A stretch of 17,148 nt of DNA, taken from Desulfurellales bacterium (GTDB lineage: Bacteria; Campylobacterota_A; Desulfurellia; Desulfurellales; Hippeaceae). Shown here piece by piece: positions 1 through 6,816 of this stretch. A program made the translations under genes and the position numbers. How positions within the stretch are numbered: the first letter of the stretch is position 1; every line of letters starts with the position of its first letter. The stretch lies in contig JAMOPP010000037.1 in assembly GCA_027064405.1 (NCBI GenBank), forward strand, positions 1 through 17,148, in the 5' to 3' direction. Under the pieces are notes generated by a model. It was given only the letters and a program-made list of their open reading frames with translations. It made no database searches and was not told the DNA's origin.

Positions 1-1
1 T

Positions 2-307
2 TGGGTTATAGTAGAAAAGAAACATGCTCCTATAGATATGGAAAGAAGTTGGGGCAGAGATAATGATTTGGAAAATATGTTTGGAGTAGCAAGGGTAGTT
101 AATGGAAAAATCATAGAACTGATGGATGCCTTTTGCGTTAAAAAAAAGTTTCTTGAAAAAATAAAAAAAGACTCAAGATTTACAGAAATTGTGGAGTTTG
201 AGTGTTATGTGGTAACAGAAAAAGACAAAAAACCATTTGAGGTAAAGAAAAGATTCACAGGCACCATCTGGCAAGGTGTTGAGTGGGTTAATGAACATTA
301 TGTCTAA
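2..307 (+). CDS. Hypothetical protein, 3' end only (cut by window start)
   Basis: The reading frame is open from base 2 to a TAA at 305-307, so this is the C-terminal part (about 101 residues) of a longer gene. An in-frame ATG at 38 has no Shine-Dalgarno sequence before it, and the codons upstream of it still read as protein, so it is probably internal. The fragment is soluble, rich in Lys and Glu, has no membrane segment, and ends in an aromatic-rich tail (TIWQGVEWVNEHYV). I recognise no family or catalytic motif and assign no function. It is the only plus-strand protein gene in the window. Its stop codon abuts the stop of a doubtful minus-strand frame (304-507), as in a convergent gene pair. 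Confidence 0.6.
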   Translation, partial: WVIVEKKHAPIDMERSWGRDNDLENMFGVARVVNGKIIELMDAFCVKKKFLEKIKKDSRFTEIVEFECYVVTEKDKKPFEVKKRFTGTIWQGVEWVNEHYV

Positions 308-507
308 GATTTTATCTCAATCTTGATGTTCTTTAGGTCGTTTTTGAGCTGATGGGCAACGCTGTCTGTCAACTCAACTCTAAAATTTTTCACATTGCCG
401 GTAAACAAATTGATGTATTTGCCAAAAACGACAATAAAAAAATATTGGACAAAATACCGACAAGCAAAAAATCGGTAATAAGCGTATTTATGGTGACATT
501 TCAACAA
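304..507 (-). CDS. Doubtful small ORF, possibly a gene remnant
   Basis: This is a 67-codon frame beginning with TTG and converging tail-to-tail with the first gene. The last 35 or so residues look protein-like (for example NVKNFRVELTDSVAH, then a Lys/Asn-rich amphipathic tail). The first half is rich in Phe, Tyr and Cys and looks like chance translation of A/T-rich DNA. No clear Shine-Dalgarno sequence precedes it. It could be a short real gene, the decayed 3' end of a longer one, or noise. A competing plus-strand frame (352-534) covers the same bases and is no better supported. I recognise no family. Confidence 0.2.
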   Translation of the reverse strand: MLKCHHKYAYYRFFACRYFVQYFFIVVFGKYINLFTGNVKNFRVELTDSVAHQLKNDLKNIKIEIKS

Positions 508-588
508 AAAAAAAGCGTTTTATTAACAATATAATTTTTTTTATTGAATTATATATAAAAATATGTTAAATGTTTCCTGGTTTTGGTG
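308..588. other. Intergenic stretch before the tRNA pair
   Basis: Apart from the doubtful minus frame at 304-507, this stretch holds no gene I can support. It is very A/T-rich towards its right end. Two small inverted repeats are visible: 6-bp arms at 306-311 and 319-324, and 6-bp arms at 455-460 and 472-477. Neither is followed by a convincing U-tract. The last 45 bases hold the putative tRNA promoter. Confidence 0.5.
544..571 (+). promoter_or_regulatory. Putative sigma-70 promoter of the tRNA-Pro/tRNA-Arg pair
   Basis: A TTGAAT -35-like box (544-549) is followed after 16 bases by TTAAAT (566-571), about 17 bases before the mature tRNA-Pro. The position is right for a tRNA transcription unit. 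The A/T-rich background makes the exact boxes uncertain. Confidence 0.35.
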
Positions 589-666
589 CGGGGTGTAGCG
601 CAGCTTGGTTAGCGCACCTGCCTTGGGAGCAGGGGGTCGGTGGTTCGAATCCACTCACCCCGACCA
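589..666 (+). tRNA. tRNA-Pro(TGG)
   Basis: A complete cloverleaf can be drawn by hand. The acceptor stem is CGGGGTG paired with CACCCCG (656-662), followed by discriminator A and an encoded CCA (664-666). The anticodon stem is CCTGC/GCAGG around the loop CTTGGGA, giving anticodon TGG, which reads CCN proline codons. The T-loop is TTCGAAT. The total is 78 nt including CCA. A second tRNA begins only 7 bases after the CCA, so the two are almost certainly co-transcribed and separated by processing. Confidence 0.96.
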
Positions 667-673
667 TTTTTAT

Positions 674-750
674 GCGCCCGTAGCTCAGCTGGATAGAGCA
701 ACGGCCTTCTAAGCCGTGGGCCAGAGGTTCGAATCCTCTCGGGCGCACCA
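674..750 (+). tRNA. tRNA-Arg(TCT)
   Basis: A complete cloverleaf of 77 nt including an encoded CCA. The acceptor stem GCGCCCG pairs with CGGGCGC, and the anticodon stem ACGGC/GCCGT encloses the loop CTTCTAA, giving anticodon TCT for AGA/AGG arginine codons. AGA is a frequent Arg codon in an A/T-rich genome such as this. It lies directly downstream of tRNA-Pro and upstream of a hairpin plus U-tract. Confidence 0.96.
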
Positions 751-768
751 CTAAATTTTTCTTGCGGG

Positions 769-802
769 TCAATCTTAAGCAATGGCGAGAGATTGATTTT
801 TT
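769..802 (+). terminator. Rho-independent terminator of the tRNA pair
   Basis: TCAATCT (769-775) pairs perfectly with AGATTGA (790-796), and a T/G wobble can add one pair. The stem is followed immediately by six T (797-802). The loop is long, about 12-14 nt. Its place 19 bases after tRNA-Arg fits the end of the tRNA unit. Confidence 0.6.
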
Positions 803-900
803 GTTACTTGAGAAATTGTTTTTATGTAGGTGCTTAAATTGTTTTTGATTGTCTTGCTTCCGTTTGTAATAGGCATATTATGGCTATTATTTCATATGCT

Positions 901-924
901 ATAAAAACAAGTTTGTTTCTTGTT
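901..924 (-). terminator. Weak terminator after the MgtC-family gene
   Basis: AACAAG (906-911) and CTTGTT (919-924) form a 6-bp stem with a 7-nt loop. On the minus strand the stem runs into a T-rich tract, 13 bases beyond the stop codon at 937. The stem has few G/C pairs, so it is probably inefficient. Confidence 0.35.
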
Positions 925-936
925 GCTTTTGATTCG

Positions 937-2199
937 TTATGAAAAGTGTATATACAGGATAAATATAGTTCCGACAACCGATAAAATTGAGAATGCTTTC
1001 CACACATTTATATATAGCTTTTTTGTTCCGAATATTGATGACAAAATTCCCTTAAACACAGTATTTGTTATACTTGCTATCATTATTGTTGTAAGTGCAA
1101 CATCGATAGGTATTGATGAATGTTTTGAGAGCTGTGACATAGATATTGTGATAGGATCAACATCCGCCGCACCTGAGATAAAACCTAATACATAAACTCC
1201 GGCAGAACCGAAATTGTTATTGGCAATGCGTGATAAAACAAGAACAAGAGCATAAAAAAAACCGAACATAAGAGCGGATGAAAGCTCATATGGATTAGAG
1301 AACTGAACTTCCACACCTTTTTCCTTTTTTCCTAATCCCACAACAATAATCACAACCCCTACTATAAATAAAGAAATAGCAAAAACTGCGAAATGTTCAG
1401 ATAGTCTGGGATATAAAATCAATACAATTATCAATTGCCTTAAAAACATAATAATGGATGCCAAAATAATACCATAGGACAAACTTTCGGAAATGGCAGG
1501 TTTTTCCTTTGATCTCTTGGAAAAAGCAAGAGTAACAGCCGTTGAACTTATCAATCCTCCAAGAAAAGCGGTTACCATAATACCTTTATTGGTTCCAAAA
1601 ATTTTTACTGTAAAATATGCAACAAACGATATGGATGATATTAGAACAACCATAAGCCATATTGATTTAGGATTTATGAGCAGACTCGTATAGGATTTAT
1701 TGGGAAGAATTGAGTATAAAACAACCGTTACAATAAGGAATTTAACAACAGCTATAATATCTTCCTCTCCTATGTATTTATGTATAAATTCGTGTAGATG
1801 CTGTTTGACACTTAAAATCAGTGTTATAAAAATACTTACCGTGAATGCCTCAACAGCATATCCCGATGCAAGCATTATTCCGGCTATAAATGCCAACATA
1901 CCGGCTATTTCGGTTGTTATGCCCTTTCTTTTGTAATAAATTGCTTCATAGATATACTCTGCCGTTATCAAACATACAAAACTTATAAAAACAGCTGTTA
2001 AAAAAGTTGTGTTTTTTATGAAGTATTGAGTCGAAAACCCCAACATTGATATTAAAGAAAAGGTTCTTATCCCGCCAATATGTTTTTGCTCCTTATTTTT
2101 ATGATACGACTCTTGCTCAAGACCTATTAATCCACCCACAAGAACGCTTAACAGCAGGTTTATAAACCATATCGGCATCCACTCAATAAAATGATTCAT
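937..2199 (-). CDS. MgtC/SapB family membrane protein with DUF4010 domain
   Basis: A 420-residue polytopic inner-membrane protein with about a dozen hydrophobic segments. The N-terminal part (about residues 10-140) carries the MgtC/SapB hallmarks GGLIGLEQE (22-30) and GGIRTFSLI (42-50). The C-terminal part (about 180-400) matches the DUF4010 layout with GGLISSTAVT (214-223), NPYELSSALMFG (302-313) and GFISGAADVDPITIS (339-353). Proteins with this two-part architecture are widespread and poorly characterised. Classical MgtC is linked to survival in low magnesium and to inhibition of the F-type ATPase, but that role should not be carried over to this long form. The ATG is preceded by AAGGA about 11 nt upstream. 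The gene has its own well-formed promoter at 2232-2260 and appears to be monocistronic. Confidence 0.85.
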   Translation of the reverse strand: MNHFIEWMPIWFINLLLSVLVGGLIGLEQESYHKNKEQKHIGGIRTFSLISMLGFSTQYFIKNTTFLTAVFISFVCLITAEYIYEAIYYKRKGITTEIAGMLAFIAGIMLASGYAVEAFTVSIFITLILSVKQHLHEFIHKYIGEEDIIAVVKFLIVTVVLYSILPNKSYTSLLINPKSIWLMVVLISSISFVAYFTVKIFGTNKGIMVTAFLGGLISSTAVTLAFSKRSKEKPAISESLSYGIILASIIMFLRQLIIVLILYPRLSEHFAVFAISLFIVGVVIIVVGLGKKEKGVEVQFSNPYELSSALMFGFFYALVLVLSRIANNNFGSAGVYVLGFISGAADVDPITISMSQLSKHSSIPIDVALTTIMIASITNTVFKGILSSIFGTKKLYINVWKAFSILSVVGTIFILYIHFS

Positions 2200-2231
2200 A
2201 AATAACCAATCCTTAGATATTATTTATTATG

Positions 2232-2260
2232 ATTGTATAAACTAAATTTAATTTTGTAAA
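2232..2260 (-). promoter_or_regulatory. Sigma-70-type promoter of the MgtC-family gene
   Basis: On the minus strand TTTACA (2260-2255) and TACAAT (2237-2232) are separated by exactly 17 bases. Each box matches five of six consensus positions. The start point would be near 2225, giving a 5' leader of about 25 nt. The promoter lies just after the comF stop codon, so this gene is likely transcribed independently of the speE-dksA-comF group. Confidence 0.6.
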
Positions 2261-2264
2261 GAAT

Positions 2265-2975
2265 TTAATCTGAATAAGAAGGCGTGATGGCTATTGTAAA
2301 AAAATTGCTTTCTATCTCTCTTGATTTTAAAATTTTGGCACATTCGTTAATTGTTGAGCCTGTTGTAAAAACATCATCTACTATTAGAACCTTTTTAACA
2401 TTATAACTTTTACAAAATTGAAAAGCCCCCGATAAATTTCGCTTTCTACCGTTGTAATTCAGACCAACCTGCTTTTTTGTTTTTTTAATTTTTAAAATCA
2501 TATCATAGCATACGGGCAAACCTGTGATTTTAGATAAGACTTTTGATATTGATACCGATTGATTATAACCTCTTGCACGAATATCGTCTTTATGCATAGG
2601 TGACGGAACGATGCATTCAACACCGTCAAATATTGCCAAATTTAATATTTCTTTTCTAAAATAAAAAAGAAAGTTTACCAATTTAGGATTATTAAAAAAT
2701 TTAATAAACTCTATAATCTTCTTTATTGTATCATTTTTGTAATTAAATAGCGAATAACCATTGGAATAGTATCTTGTAGTTGATAAACATACGCCACATA
2801 TATCGCCACTTAAAATTGGCCTTGAACATATGCTACATCTTTTTTTATCGTATATTTTAATCGAATTTAAACATTTGTCGCACAGATAAAAGCCACTCTT
2901 CGCAGAACATACTATACAATTATTTGGAAAAACAAAATTTATTAAAAAAGTTAAGCTATCTTTTACCTTCAACAA
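2265..2975 (-). CDS. comF: ComF family phosphoribosyltransferase-like protein
   Basis: About 236 residues, the usual length for ComF/GntX. The N-terminal half holds four CxxC pairs that suggest zinc ribbons: C20/C23, C32/C35, C47/C50 and C60/C63. The C-terminal half is a type I phosphoribosyltransferase fold with RARGYNQS (133-140) and the PRPP-binding loop VLIVDDVFTTGST (196-208). In Bacillus and Haemophilus, ComF-family proteins take part in DNA uptake during transformation. In most genomes, including this one, there is no further competence evidence nearby. The frame has no ATG: it starts at one of two tandem TTG codons (2975-2973 or 2972-2970) that lie inside the end of the dksA-like gene. 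The 20-base overlap and the lack of a clear Shine-Dalgarno sequence suggest translational coupling. Confidence 0.88.
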   Translation of the reverse strand: MLKVKDSLTFLINFVFPNNCIVCSAKSGFYLCDKCLNSIKIYDKKRCSICSRPILSGDICGVCLSTTRYYSNGYSLFNYKNDTIKKIIEFIKFFNNPKLVNFLFYFRKEILNLAIFDGVECIVPSPMHKDDIRARGYNQSVSISKVLSKITGLPVCYDMILKIKKTKKQVGLNYNGRKRNLSGAFQFCKSYNVKKVLIVDDVFTTGSTINECAKILKSREIESNFFTIAITPSYSD

Positions 2976-3300
2976 CAGCTCTACATTTTATACAATATTT
3001 TGCTGTAGGTTTTGCTTTCATTCGTTCTATTTCTATATCTTTTCCGCACATACGGCACCTTCCGTAGTCACCCTTTTCTATACTGTATAAAGATTCCTCT
3101 ATTTCACGAAGGTGTTGTCTGTCTTTTTCCAAAAGGTCATATAGAATGTCTTTTGTATAAACGGCATCTGAAAAATCACCCTCATCACCTCGTATCATAA
3201 TTTTATTAACCTTATCCGTATTCTCTTTTATTCTTGACATAATTTCATGTTTTAAATAAAGCAATCGTTCTTTTAATTCCTGTAAAACGGACGCTTCCAT
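2956..3300 (-). CDS. TraR/DksA family zinc-finger regulator
   Basis: A 114-residue protein with an N-terminal helical coiled-coil region (about 1-75) and a C4 zinc finger, C82-x2-C85-x17-C103-x2-C106. A D42-x-x-D45-A46 motif sits at the predicted coiled-coil tip, matching the DxxDA signature with which DksA reaches the RNA polymerase active site through the secondary channel. In E. coli DksA works with ppGpp to adjust rRNA and amino-acid promoters. I chose the ATG at 3300-3298 because GGAGG (3312-3308) lies 7 bases upstream; a longer frame to 3324 would swallow that ribosome-binding site. It follows speE by 52 bases and overlaps comF, so the three are probably co-transcribed. TraR/DksA family membership is clear; a full DksA role is inferred. 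Confidence 0.85.
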   Translation of the reverse strand: MEASVLQELKERLLYLKHEIMSRIKENTDKVNKIMIRGDEGDFSDAVYTKDILYDLLEKDRQHLREIEESLYSIEKGDYGRCRMCGKDIEIERMKAKPTAKYCIKCRAVVEGKR

Positions 3301-3307
3301 AAGATTT

Positions 3308-3312
3308 CCTCC
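3308..3312 (-). promoter_or_regulatory. Shine-Dalgarno of the dksA-like gene
   Basis: GGAGG on the minus strand, 7 bases before the ATG at 3300-3298. This decides the start in favour of the 114-residue protein over an upstream in-frame start at 3324. Confidence 0.8.
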
Positions 3313-3352
3313 GAATACCAACATAAATCTCAGTTGGAATATATATACATTT

Positions 3353-4204
3353 TTAAATTGTTTGCATTATTTCTTTCATAAATTCAGGTAGAGCAAAACA
3401 CGCCCTATGGATATTTTTATTATAATACCTAAAATGTAAATTTAAATTTTTATATCTTTTAATATCAAATGACTCAGACGCCTTCTTGCCTTTATATCCC
3501 AGTGCAAAATTCCACATCCCGGAAGGGTATGTAGGTATATATGCGAGATAACACTCAACATTGTTATGAAAGGCTTTTCTCATATTATTTACCGAGCGCA
3601 TCATCCATTTAGGATCGTAGTAAGGATTTTCAGCTTGAGCTACGACAATGCCATCTTCCCTTAAAGCATTTTTAACATTTGAATAGAACTCCCCGCTAAA
3701 TAATCCTTCAGCAGGACCAAAAGGGTCAGTAGAGTCTATAATAATTATATCGTATGCATTATTTTTATTTTTAACAAATTCTATACCGTCGCCTATAATC
3801 AAATTAACCTTTTCGTTATCGTATCCGCAACCTGTAAATGGCGTATACTCTTTTGCCGCAACAACTACCGATTCATCTATTTCAACTTCAGTTATAGAAT
3901 TTAAATATGTATGCCTGCCAAGCTCTCTCACCGTGCCTCCGTCGCCACCACCTACAACCAGTATATCTTTAGGGTTAGGATGCGCAAAAAGAGGAACGCA
4001 TGTTATCATTTCGTGATACACAAACTCGTCTTTCTCCGTATACATTACAAGCCCGTCAAGAAGCATAACACGACCATAATCATATGTATCAATTATATCA
4101 ATTCTTTGAAAATCACTTTCTTTTGTATATAAAACAGACCTTACTTTGAATGTAATGCCACAACTATCTGTATATTTTTCACTGAACCAAAATTCAGGAT
4201 TAAT
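3353..4204 (-). CDS. speE: Spermidine synthase (polyamine aminopropyltransferase), probable AUU start
   Basis: Transfers the aminopropyl group of decarboxylated S-adenosylmethionine to putrescine or a related amine, in the cytosol. With AUU as residue 1 the protein has 283 residues, close to the family norm. Visible motifs are EKDEFVYHEM (57-66), the nucleotide-binding GGGDGGT (85-91), DSTDP (157-161) with the catalytic Asp, and YPSGMW (226-231). The frame could be extended to a GTG at 4231-4229, but that codon lies within the 3' arm of a terminator hairpin and adds nine residues absent from relatives. GGAGG (4215-4211) is followed after 6 bases by ATT (4204-4202), and the resulting (M)NPEFWFSEKYT aligns with the normal SpeE N-terminus. 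No ATG, GTG or TTG lies at a usable distance from that GGAGG. The dksA-like gene and comF follow. Confidence 0.88.
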   Translation of the reverse strand: MNPEFWFSEKYTDSCGITFKVRSVLYTKESDFQRIDIIDTYDYGRVMLLDGLVMYTEKDEFVYHEMITCVPLFAHPNPKDILVVGGGDGGTVRELGRHTYLNSITEVEIDESVVVAAKEYTPFTGCGYDNEKVNLIIGDGIEFVKNKNNAYDIIIIDSTDPFGPAEGLFSGEFYSNVKNALREDGIVVAQAENPYYDPKWMMRSVNNMRKAFHNNVECYLAYIPTYPSGMWNFALGYKGKKASESFDIKRYKNLNLHFRYYNKNIHRACFALPEFMKEIMQTI

Positions 4205-4210
4205 TATAAA

Positions 4211-4215
4211 CCTCC
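4211..4215 (-). promoter_or_regulatory. Shine-Dalgarno deciding the speE start
   Basis: GGAGG on the minus strand, directly after the U-tract of the korC terminator and 6 bases before ATT at 4204-4202. It lies inside the frame if the upstream GTG is used, which argues for initiation at AUU. The ATA codon one triplet earlier is only 3 bases from the SD. Confidence 0.7.
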
Positions 4216-4217
4216 AT

Positions 4218-4249
4218 GAAAAAGAAGGCACGGAAAAAATATCCGTGCC
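4218..4249 (-). terminator. Rho-independent terminator after korC
   Basis: A perfect 8-bp stem is formed by positions 4227-4234 (GGCACGGA on the plus strand) and 4242-4249 (TCCGTGCC), with a 7-nt A/T loop. On the minus strand it is followed by TTCTTTTTC (4226-4218). It begins 21 bases after the korC stop. The speE Shine-Dalgarno begins 2 bases after it, so speE expression from the kor transcript would depend on read-through. Confidence 0.75.
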
Positions 4250-4270
4250 CTAAAAAAGATAATAAATTCT

Positions 4271-4837
4271 CTATTTACCTTTTTCTGCTTTCAGTTTTTT
4301 AGCTATATCCATACCCATTTGGAATGCTTTTCTGTTAAGCTCCAAAAATGCCGGTGGAACTCTTGCTTCAACAGCCTTTTGTATCTTGTCAACATCCATA
4401 ACATGGGTCAACTCAGCTGTCATTCCAACAGACAAAATGTTTGCTGTTATAACATTGCCGACTTCATATTTCGCAGTTCTAACAATAGGATATTCGTAAA
4501 CATCCCATTTTTTCCTATCTTCTTCAGGAACATTTACAAGTCCGTTATCAACAAGAACAATAGCTCCCTCTTTTGTGTCACCTTTATATAGACCGTAAGT
4601 TCTCTGATCAAGAGCCAAGAAAAAGTCTATATGAGTGGATTCTGCAAAATAGATAGGCTCGTCAGAAATAATAATATCAGCTTTCGTTGGGCCTCCACGA
4701 ACCTGTGATGTGTAAGTAGGTACTTGTGTAGCGTATTTATTGTCAAAAAATATAGCGGCTTCAGCCATAATAGCTCCTGCTAACATATTACCCTGACCGC
4801 CAATTCCTGCAAATCTTAATTCATAATGAAATGCCAT
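4271..4837 (-). CDS. korC: 2-oxoglutarate:ferredoxin oxidoreductase, gamma subunit
   Basis: 188 residues, typical of the separate gamma subunit of 2-oxoacid:ferredoxin oxidoreductases. The family signature GIGGQGNMLAG (11-21) is at the N-terminus, followed by TYTSQVRGGPTKADIIIS (41-58), which is diagnostic for this subunit. It has no Fe-S cysteine motifs, as expected. It is the last gene of the kor group, 11 bases after korB, with an AAGGAG ribosome-binding site about 8 bases before the ATG, and it is followed by a strong hairpin terminator. Substrate preference for 2-oxoglutarate over pyruvate is inferred from the D-A-B-C subunit order and the adjacent isocitrate dehydrogenase gene, not from a residue I can point to. 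Confidence 0.92.
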   Translation of the reverse strand: MAFHYELRFAGIGGQGNMLAGAIMAEAAIFFDNKYATQVPTYTSQVRGGPTKADIIISDEPIYFAESTHIDFFLALDQRTYGLYKGDTKEGAIVLVDNGLVNVPEEDRKKWDVYEYPIVRTAKYEVGNVITANILSVGMTAELTHVMDVDKIQKAVEARVPPAFLELNRKAFQMGMDIAKKLKAEKGK

Positions 4838-4848
4838 AACCGCTCTCC

Positions 4849-5667
4849 TTAACCTTTTTGTGCTTTTTCTATAAGCTCTTTATAAGCCTGTGTGTATTCT
4901 TTCTTTTTCTTATCTTCATAAAGAATACCTGTGACATATTTCCCTTTAAGCTCTTCCTCTGACATTTTTGCAGCTTTAGCCTTAGAAACGGTTGATTCTT
5001 TTATTAAATTAACAAGCTTTACAGGGTCACCGTATTTATTTCTTCTTCCCCACTGTATGTGGCAGTTGCTCATTGCATCAACAACAGAAATACCTTTATG
5101 ATCAAGAGCTTTTTTAATGTAATTTTTAAGTATTACAGGCTCTGCAACGGAACTCCTTGCTACAAATGTCGCTCCTGCACCCTTAGCAAGTTCTGCTATA
5201 TCAAAGTTAGGATCTATATTACCTCTTGGCATAGTAGATGCCTTTGTTCCTGTAGGGGTTAGAGGCGAATACTGTCCGCCCGTCATTCCATAAATCCAGT
5301 TATTAACAATTATAACCGTTATATCAATATTCCTTCTGCAAGCATGAATAAAGTGATTTCCGCCGATAGCAGTAGAATCACCATCACCTGAAAATGTAAT
5401 AACATGCATACCGGGATGAGCCATCTTAATAGCCGTAGCAACCGGCAGTGCTCTTCCGTGAAGTGTATGGATTGTGTGAAAATCAACATATCCTGTTGCC
5501 CTTGAAGAACATCCTATTCCTGAAACCATCATTATATCTTCAGGCTTCCAGCCAAGTTCATCAATTGCTGTAATCATAGCCTTTAAAACCGTACCGTTAC
5601 CACAACCCGGACACCAGTACAAAGGCAACTTATCCATTCTTAAATATTTTGAATAATCAGTAGCCAT
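4849..5667 (-). CDS. korB: 2-oxoglutarate:ferredoxin oxidoreductase, beta subunit (TPP-binding)
   Basis: 272 residues. This subunit holds thiamine pyrophosphate and the proximal [4Fe-4S] cluster. The TPP/Mg motif runs from GDGDSTAIGG (94-103) to NNWIYGMTGGQ (122-132). Likely cluster ligands are C19 and C22 in CPGCGNG, C53 in GIGCSS, and C202 in SNCHIQWG. Its ATG overlaps the korA TAA by one base (TAATG), and the GGAGG of korB lies at the end of korA, so the two are translationally coupled to give equal amounts of the catalytic alpha and beta subunits. The enzyme decarboxylates 2-oxoglutarate to succinyl-CoA while reducing ferredoxin, or runs the reductive reaction when ferredoxin is strongly reduced. 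Confidence 0.94.
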   Translation of the reverse strand: MATDYSKYLRMDKLPLYWCPGCGNGTVLKAMITAIDELGWKPEDIMMVSGIGCSSRATGYVDFHTIHTLHGRALPVATAIKMAHPGMHVITFSGDGDSTAIGGNHFIHACRRNIDITVIIVNNWIYGMTGGQYSPLTPTGTKASTMPRGNIDPNFDIAELAKGAGATFVARSSVAEPVILKNYIKKALDHKGISVVDAMSNCHIQWGRRNKYGDPVKLVNLIKESTVSKAKAAKMSEEELKGKYVTGILYEDKKKKEYTQAYKELIEKAQKG

Positions 5668-6806
5668 TACAGTACCTCCTTGATTTTATCCAATATCTGC
5701 TGAGGTCTTATAGGAACACCTGATGCCTGAAGCACAGTTGAAATATCGGCATTACCCTTAACGGTTCTTTCAACTTCAAAAAGCATCTGCCCTAAGTTAA
5801 TCTCTGTAACTAAAATCTTATTGAAATTTTTACCCAACTCAGCTACCTGTGTTTCAGGGAAAGGCCAAACTGTTATAGGTCTAAACATACCTACCTTCAA
5901 TCCCGATTCTCTTGCCTCATCTATGGCAACCCTTGCGGCAGCAGCATTTGTACCGTAGGCTACAATAACTAAATCAGCATCATCTGTTTTGTAATATTCA
6001 AAACTCTCTATGTCTTTTATATTATCCGTGATTTTCGTCATCATTCTTTCTTCGTCATCTTCTACAGCCTTAACATCAACTGTCGGGAAACCAGTTTTAT
6101 CCTTGTTAAGACCTGTCATATGAAATCTGTATTTGTGAAAATTCTCTGCATTAGGTAGAGGTGGAACATCGCCAAATCTTTCAACATCATAAGGGTAAAA
6201 TTCGTTAGGATCAACCGTAGGCTGCGTTCTTTCTATTATTTCTAACTCAGACTGCTCAGGCAACTCAACCCTTCCGTTTAAGTGAGCCAAAACTGCATCT
6301 GTCAACACATAAACAGGCGTTCTGTATTTTTCTGCCATATTGAATGCCCTTACTGTTTCTGTATATGTTTCAAGAAGTGTTTCAGGAGCAACTGCAATAA
6401 CCATATGGTCACCGTGAGTTCCCCACCTAGCCTGCATATAATCAGCCTGCGAAACCCTTGTGGGTAAACCTGTTGATGGGCCCCCTCTCATAACATTAAC
6501 AACTACTAAGGGCAATTCCATCATACAAGCAAGTCCTATTGCTTCCTGCTTTAGAGATATTCCAGGACCACTTGATGCTGTCATAGCTTTCATTCCTGCA
6601 TAACTTCCACCAACGGCAGCCATACATGATGCAATCTCATCCTCAAATTGCATAAACACACCGCCAACTTCGGGCATTCTTTTCGATAGATGTTCAGGTA
6701 TTTCAGATGATGGAGTTATGGGATAGCCGGAATAAAATCTGCACCCTGCAGCTATTGCGGCTTCACATACCAACTCATTTCCATTCATTATTTGAGCTTT
6801 AGACAT
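5667..6806 (-). CDS. korA: 2-oxoglutarate:ferredoxin oxidoreductase, alpha subunit
   Basis: 379 residues from the ATG at 6806-6804. The N-terminal pyrimidine-binding domain shows YPITPSSE (28-35), TASSGPG (76-82) and RGGPSTGLPT (107-116), all typical of KorA. A C-terminal domain (about 270-379) resembles the transketolase C-terminal fold. The frame could begin one codon earlier at TTG, but GGAGGG (6816-6811) gives proper spacing only to the ATG. It is 9 bases downstream of korD and overlaps korB by one base. KorA and KorB together form the TPP active site. Separate alpha and gamma subunits distinguish this from the one-chain pyruvate:ferredoxin oxidoreductase and from gamma-alpha fusions. Confidence 0.94.
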   Translation of the reverse strand: MSKAQIMNGNELVCEAAIAAGCRFYSGYPITPSSEIPEHLSKRMPEVGGVFMQFEDEIASCMAAVGGSYAGMKAMTASSGPGISLKQEAIGLACMMELPLVVVNVMRGGPSTGLPTRVSQADYMQARWGTHGDHMVIAVAPETLLETYTETVRAFNMAEKYRTPVYVLTDAVLAHLNGRVELPEQSELEIIERTQPTVDPNEFYPYDVERFGDVPPLPNAENFHKYRFHMTGLNKDKTGFPTVDVKAVEDDEERMMTKITDNIKDIESFEYYKTDDADLVIVAYGTNAAAARVAIDEARESGLKVGMFRPITVWPFPETQVAELGKNFNKILVTEINLGQMLFEVERTVKGNADISTVLQASGVPIRPQQILDKIKEVL

Positions 6807-6810
6807 CAAT

Positions 6811-6816
6811 CCCTCC
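6811..6816 (-). promoter_or_regulatory. Shine-Dalgarno of korA
   Basis: GGAGGG on the minus strand, 4 bases before the ATG at 6806-6804 but only 1 base before the in-frame TTG at 6809-6807. It therefore supports the ATG as start. Confidence 0.7.

Noticed and set aside
306..324. Inverted repeat AAGATT/AATCTT at the end of the first gene as a terminator
   Set aside because: The stem is only 6 bp, A/T-rich, and lacks a T-tract on either strand.
352..534. Plus-strand frame MGNAVCQL... as a gene
   Set aside because: It has no ribosome-binding site and low complexity, overlaps another doubtful frame, and resembles no family I know.
566..772. Minus-strand frame antisense to the tRNA-Pro/tRNA-Arg pair
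   Set aside because: It is the translation of the two tRNAs in reverse (GFEPPTPCSQGRC-type sequence), a known false protein; the tRNA cloverleaves explain the DNA.
3301..3324. Eight-residue longer start for the dksA-like gene
   Set aside because: GGAGG lies within this extension and is correctly spaced to the ATG at 3300-3298.
4205..4231. GTG start giving a nine-residue longer SpeE
   Set aside because: The GTG lies in the terminator stem, the extension contains the Shine-Dalgarno sequence, and the extra residues do not fit the family N-terminus.
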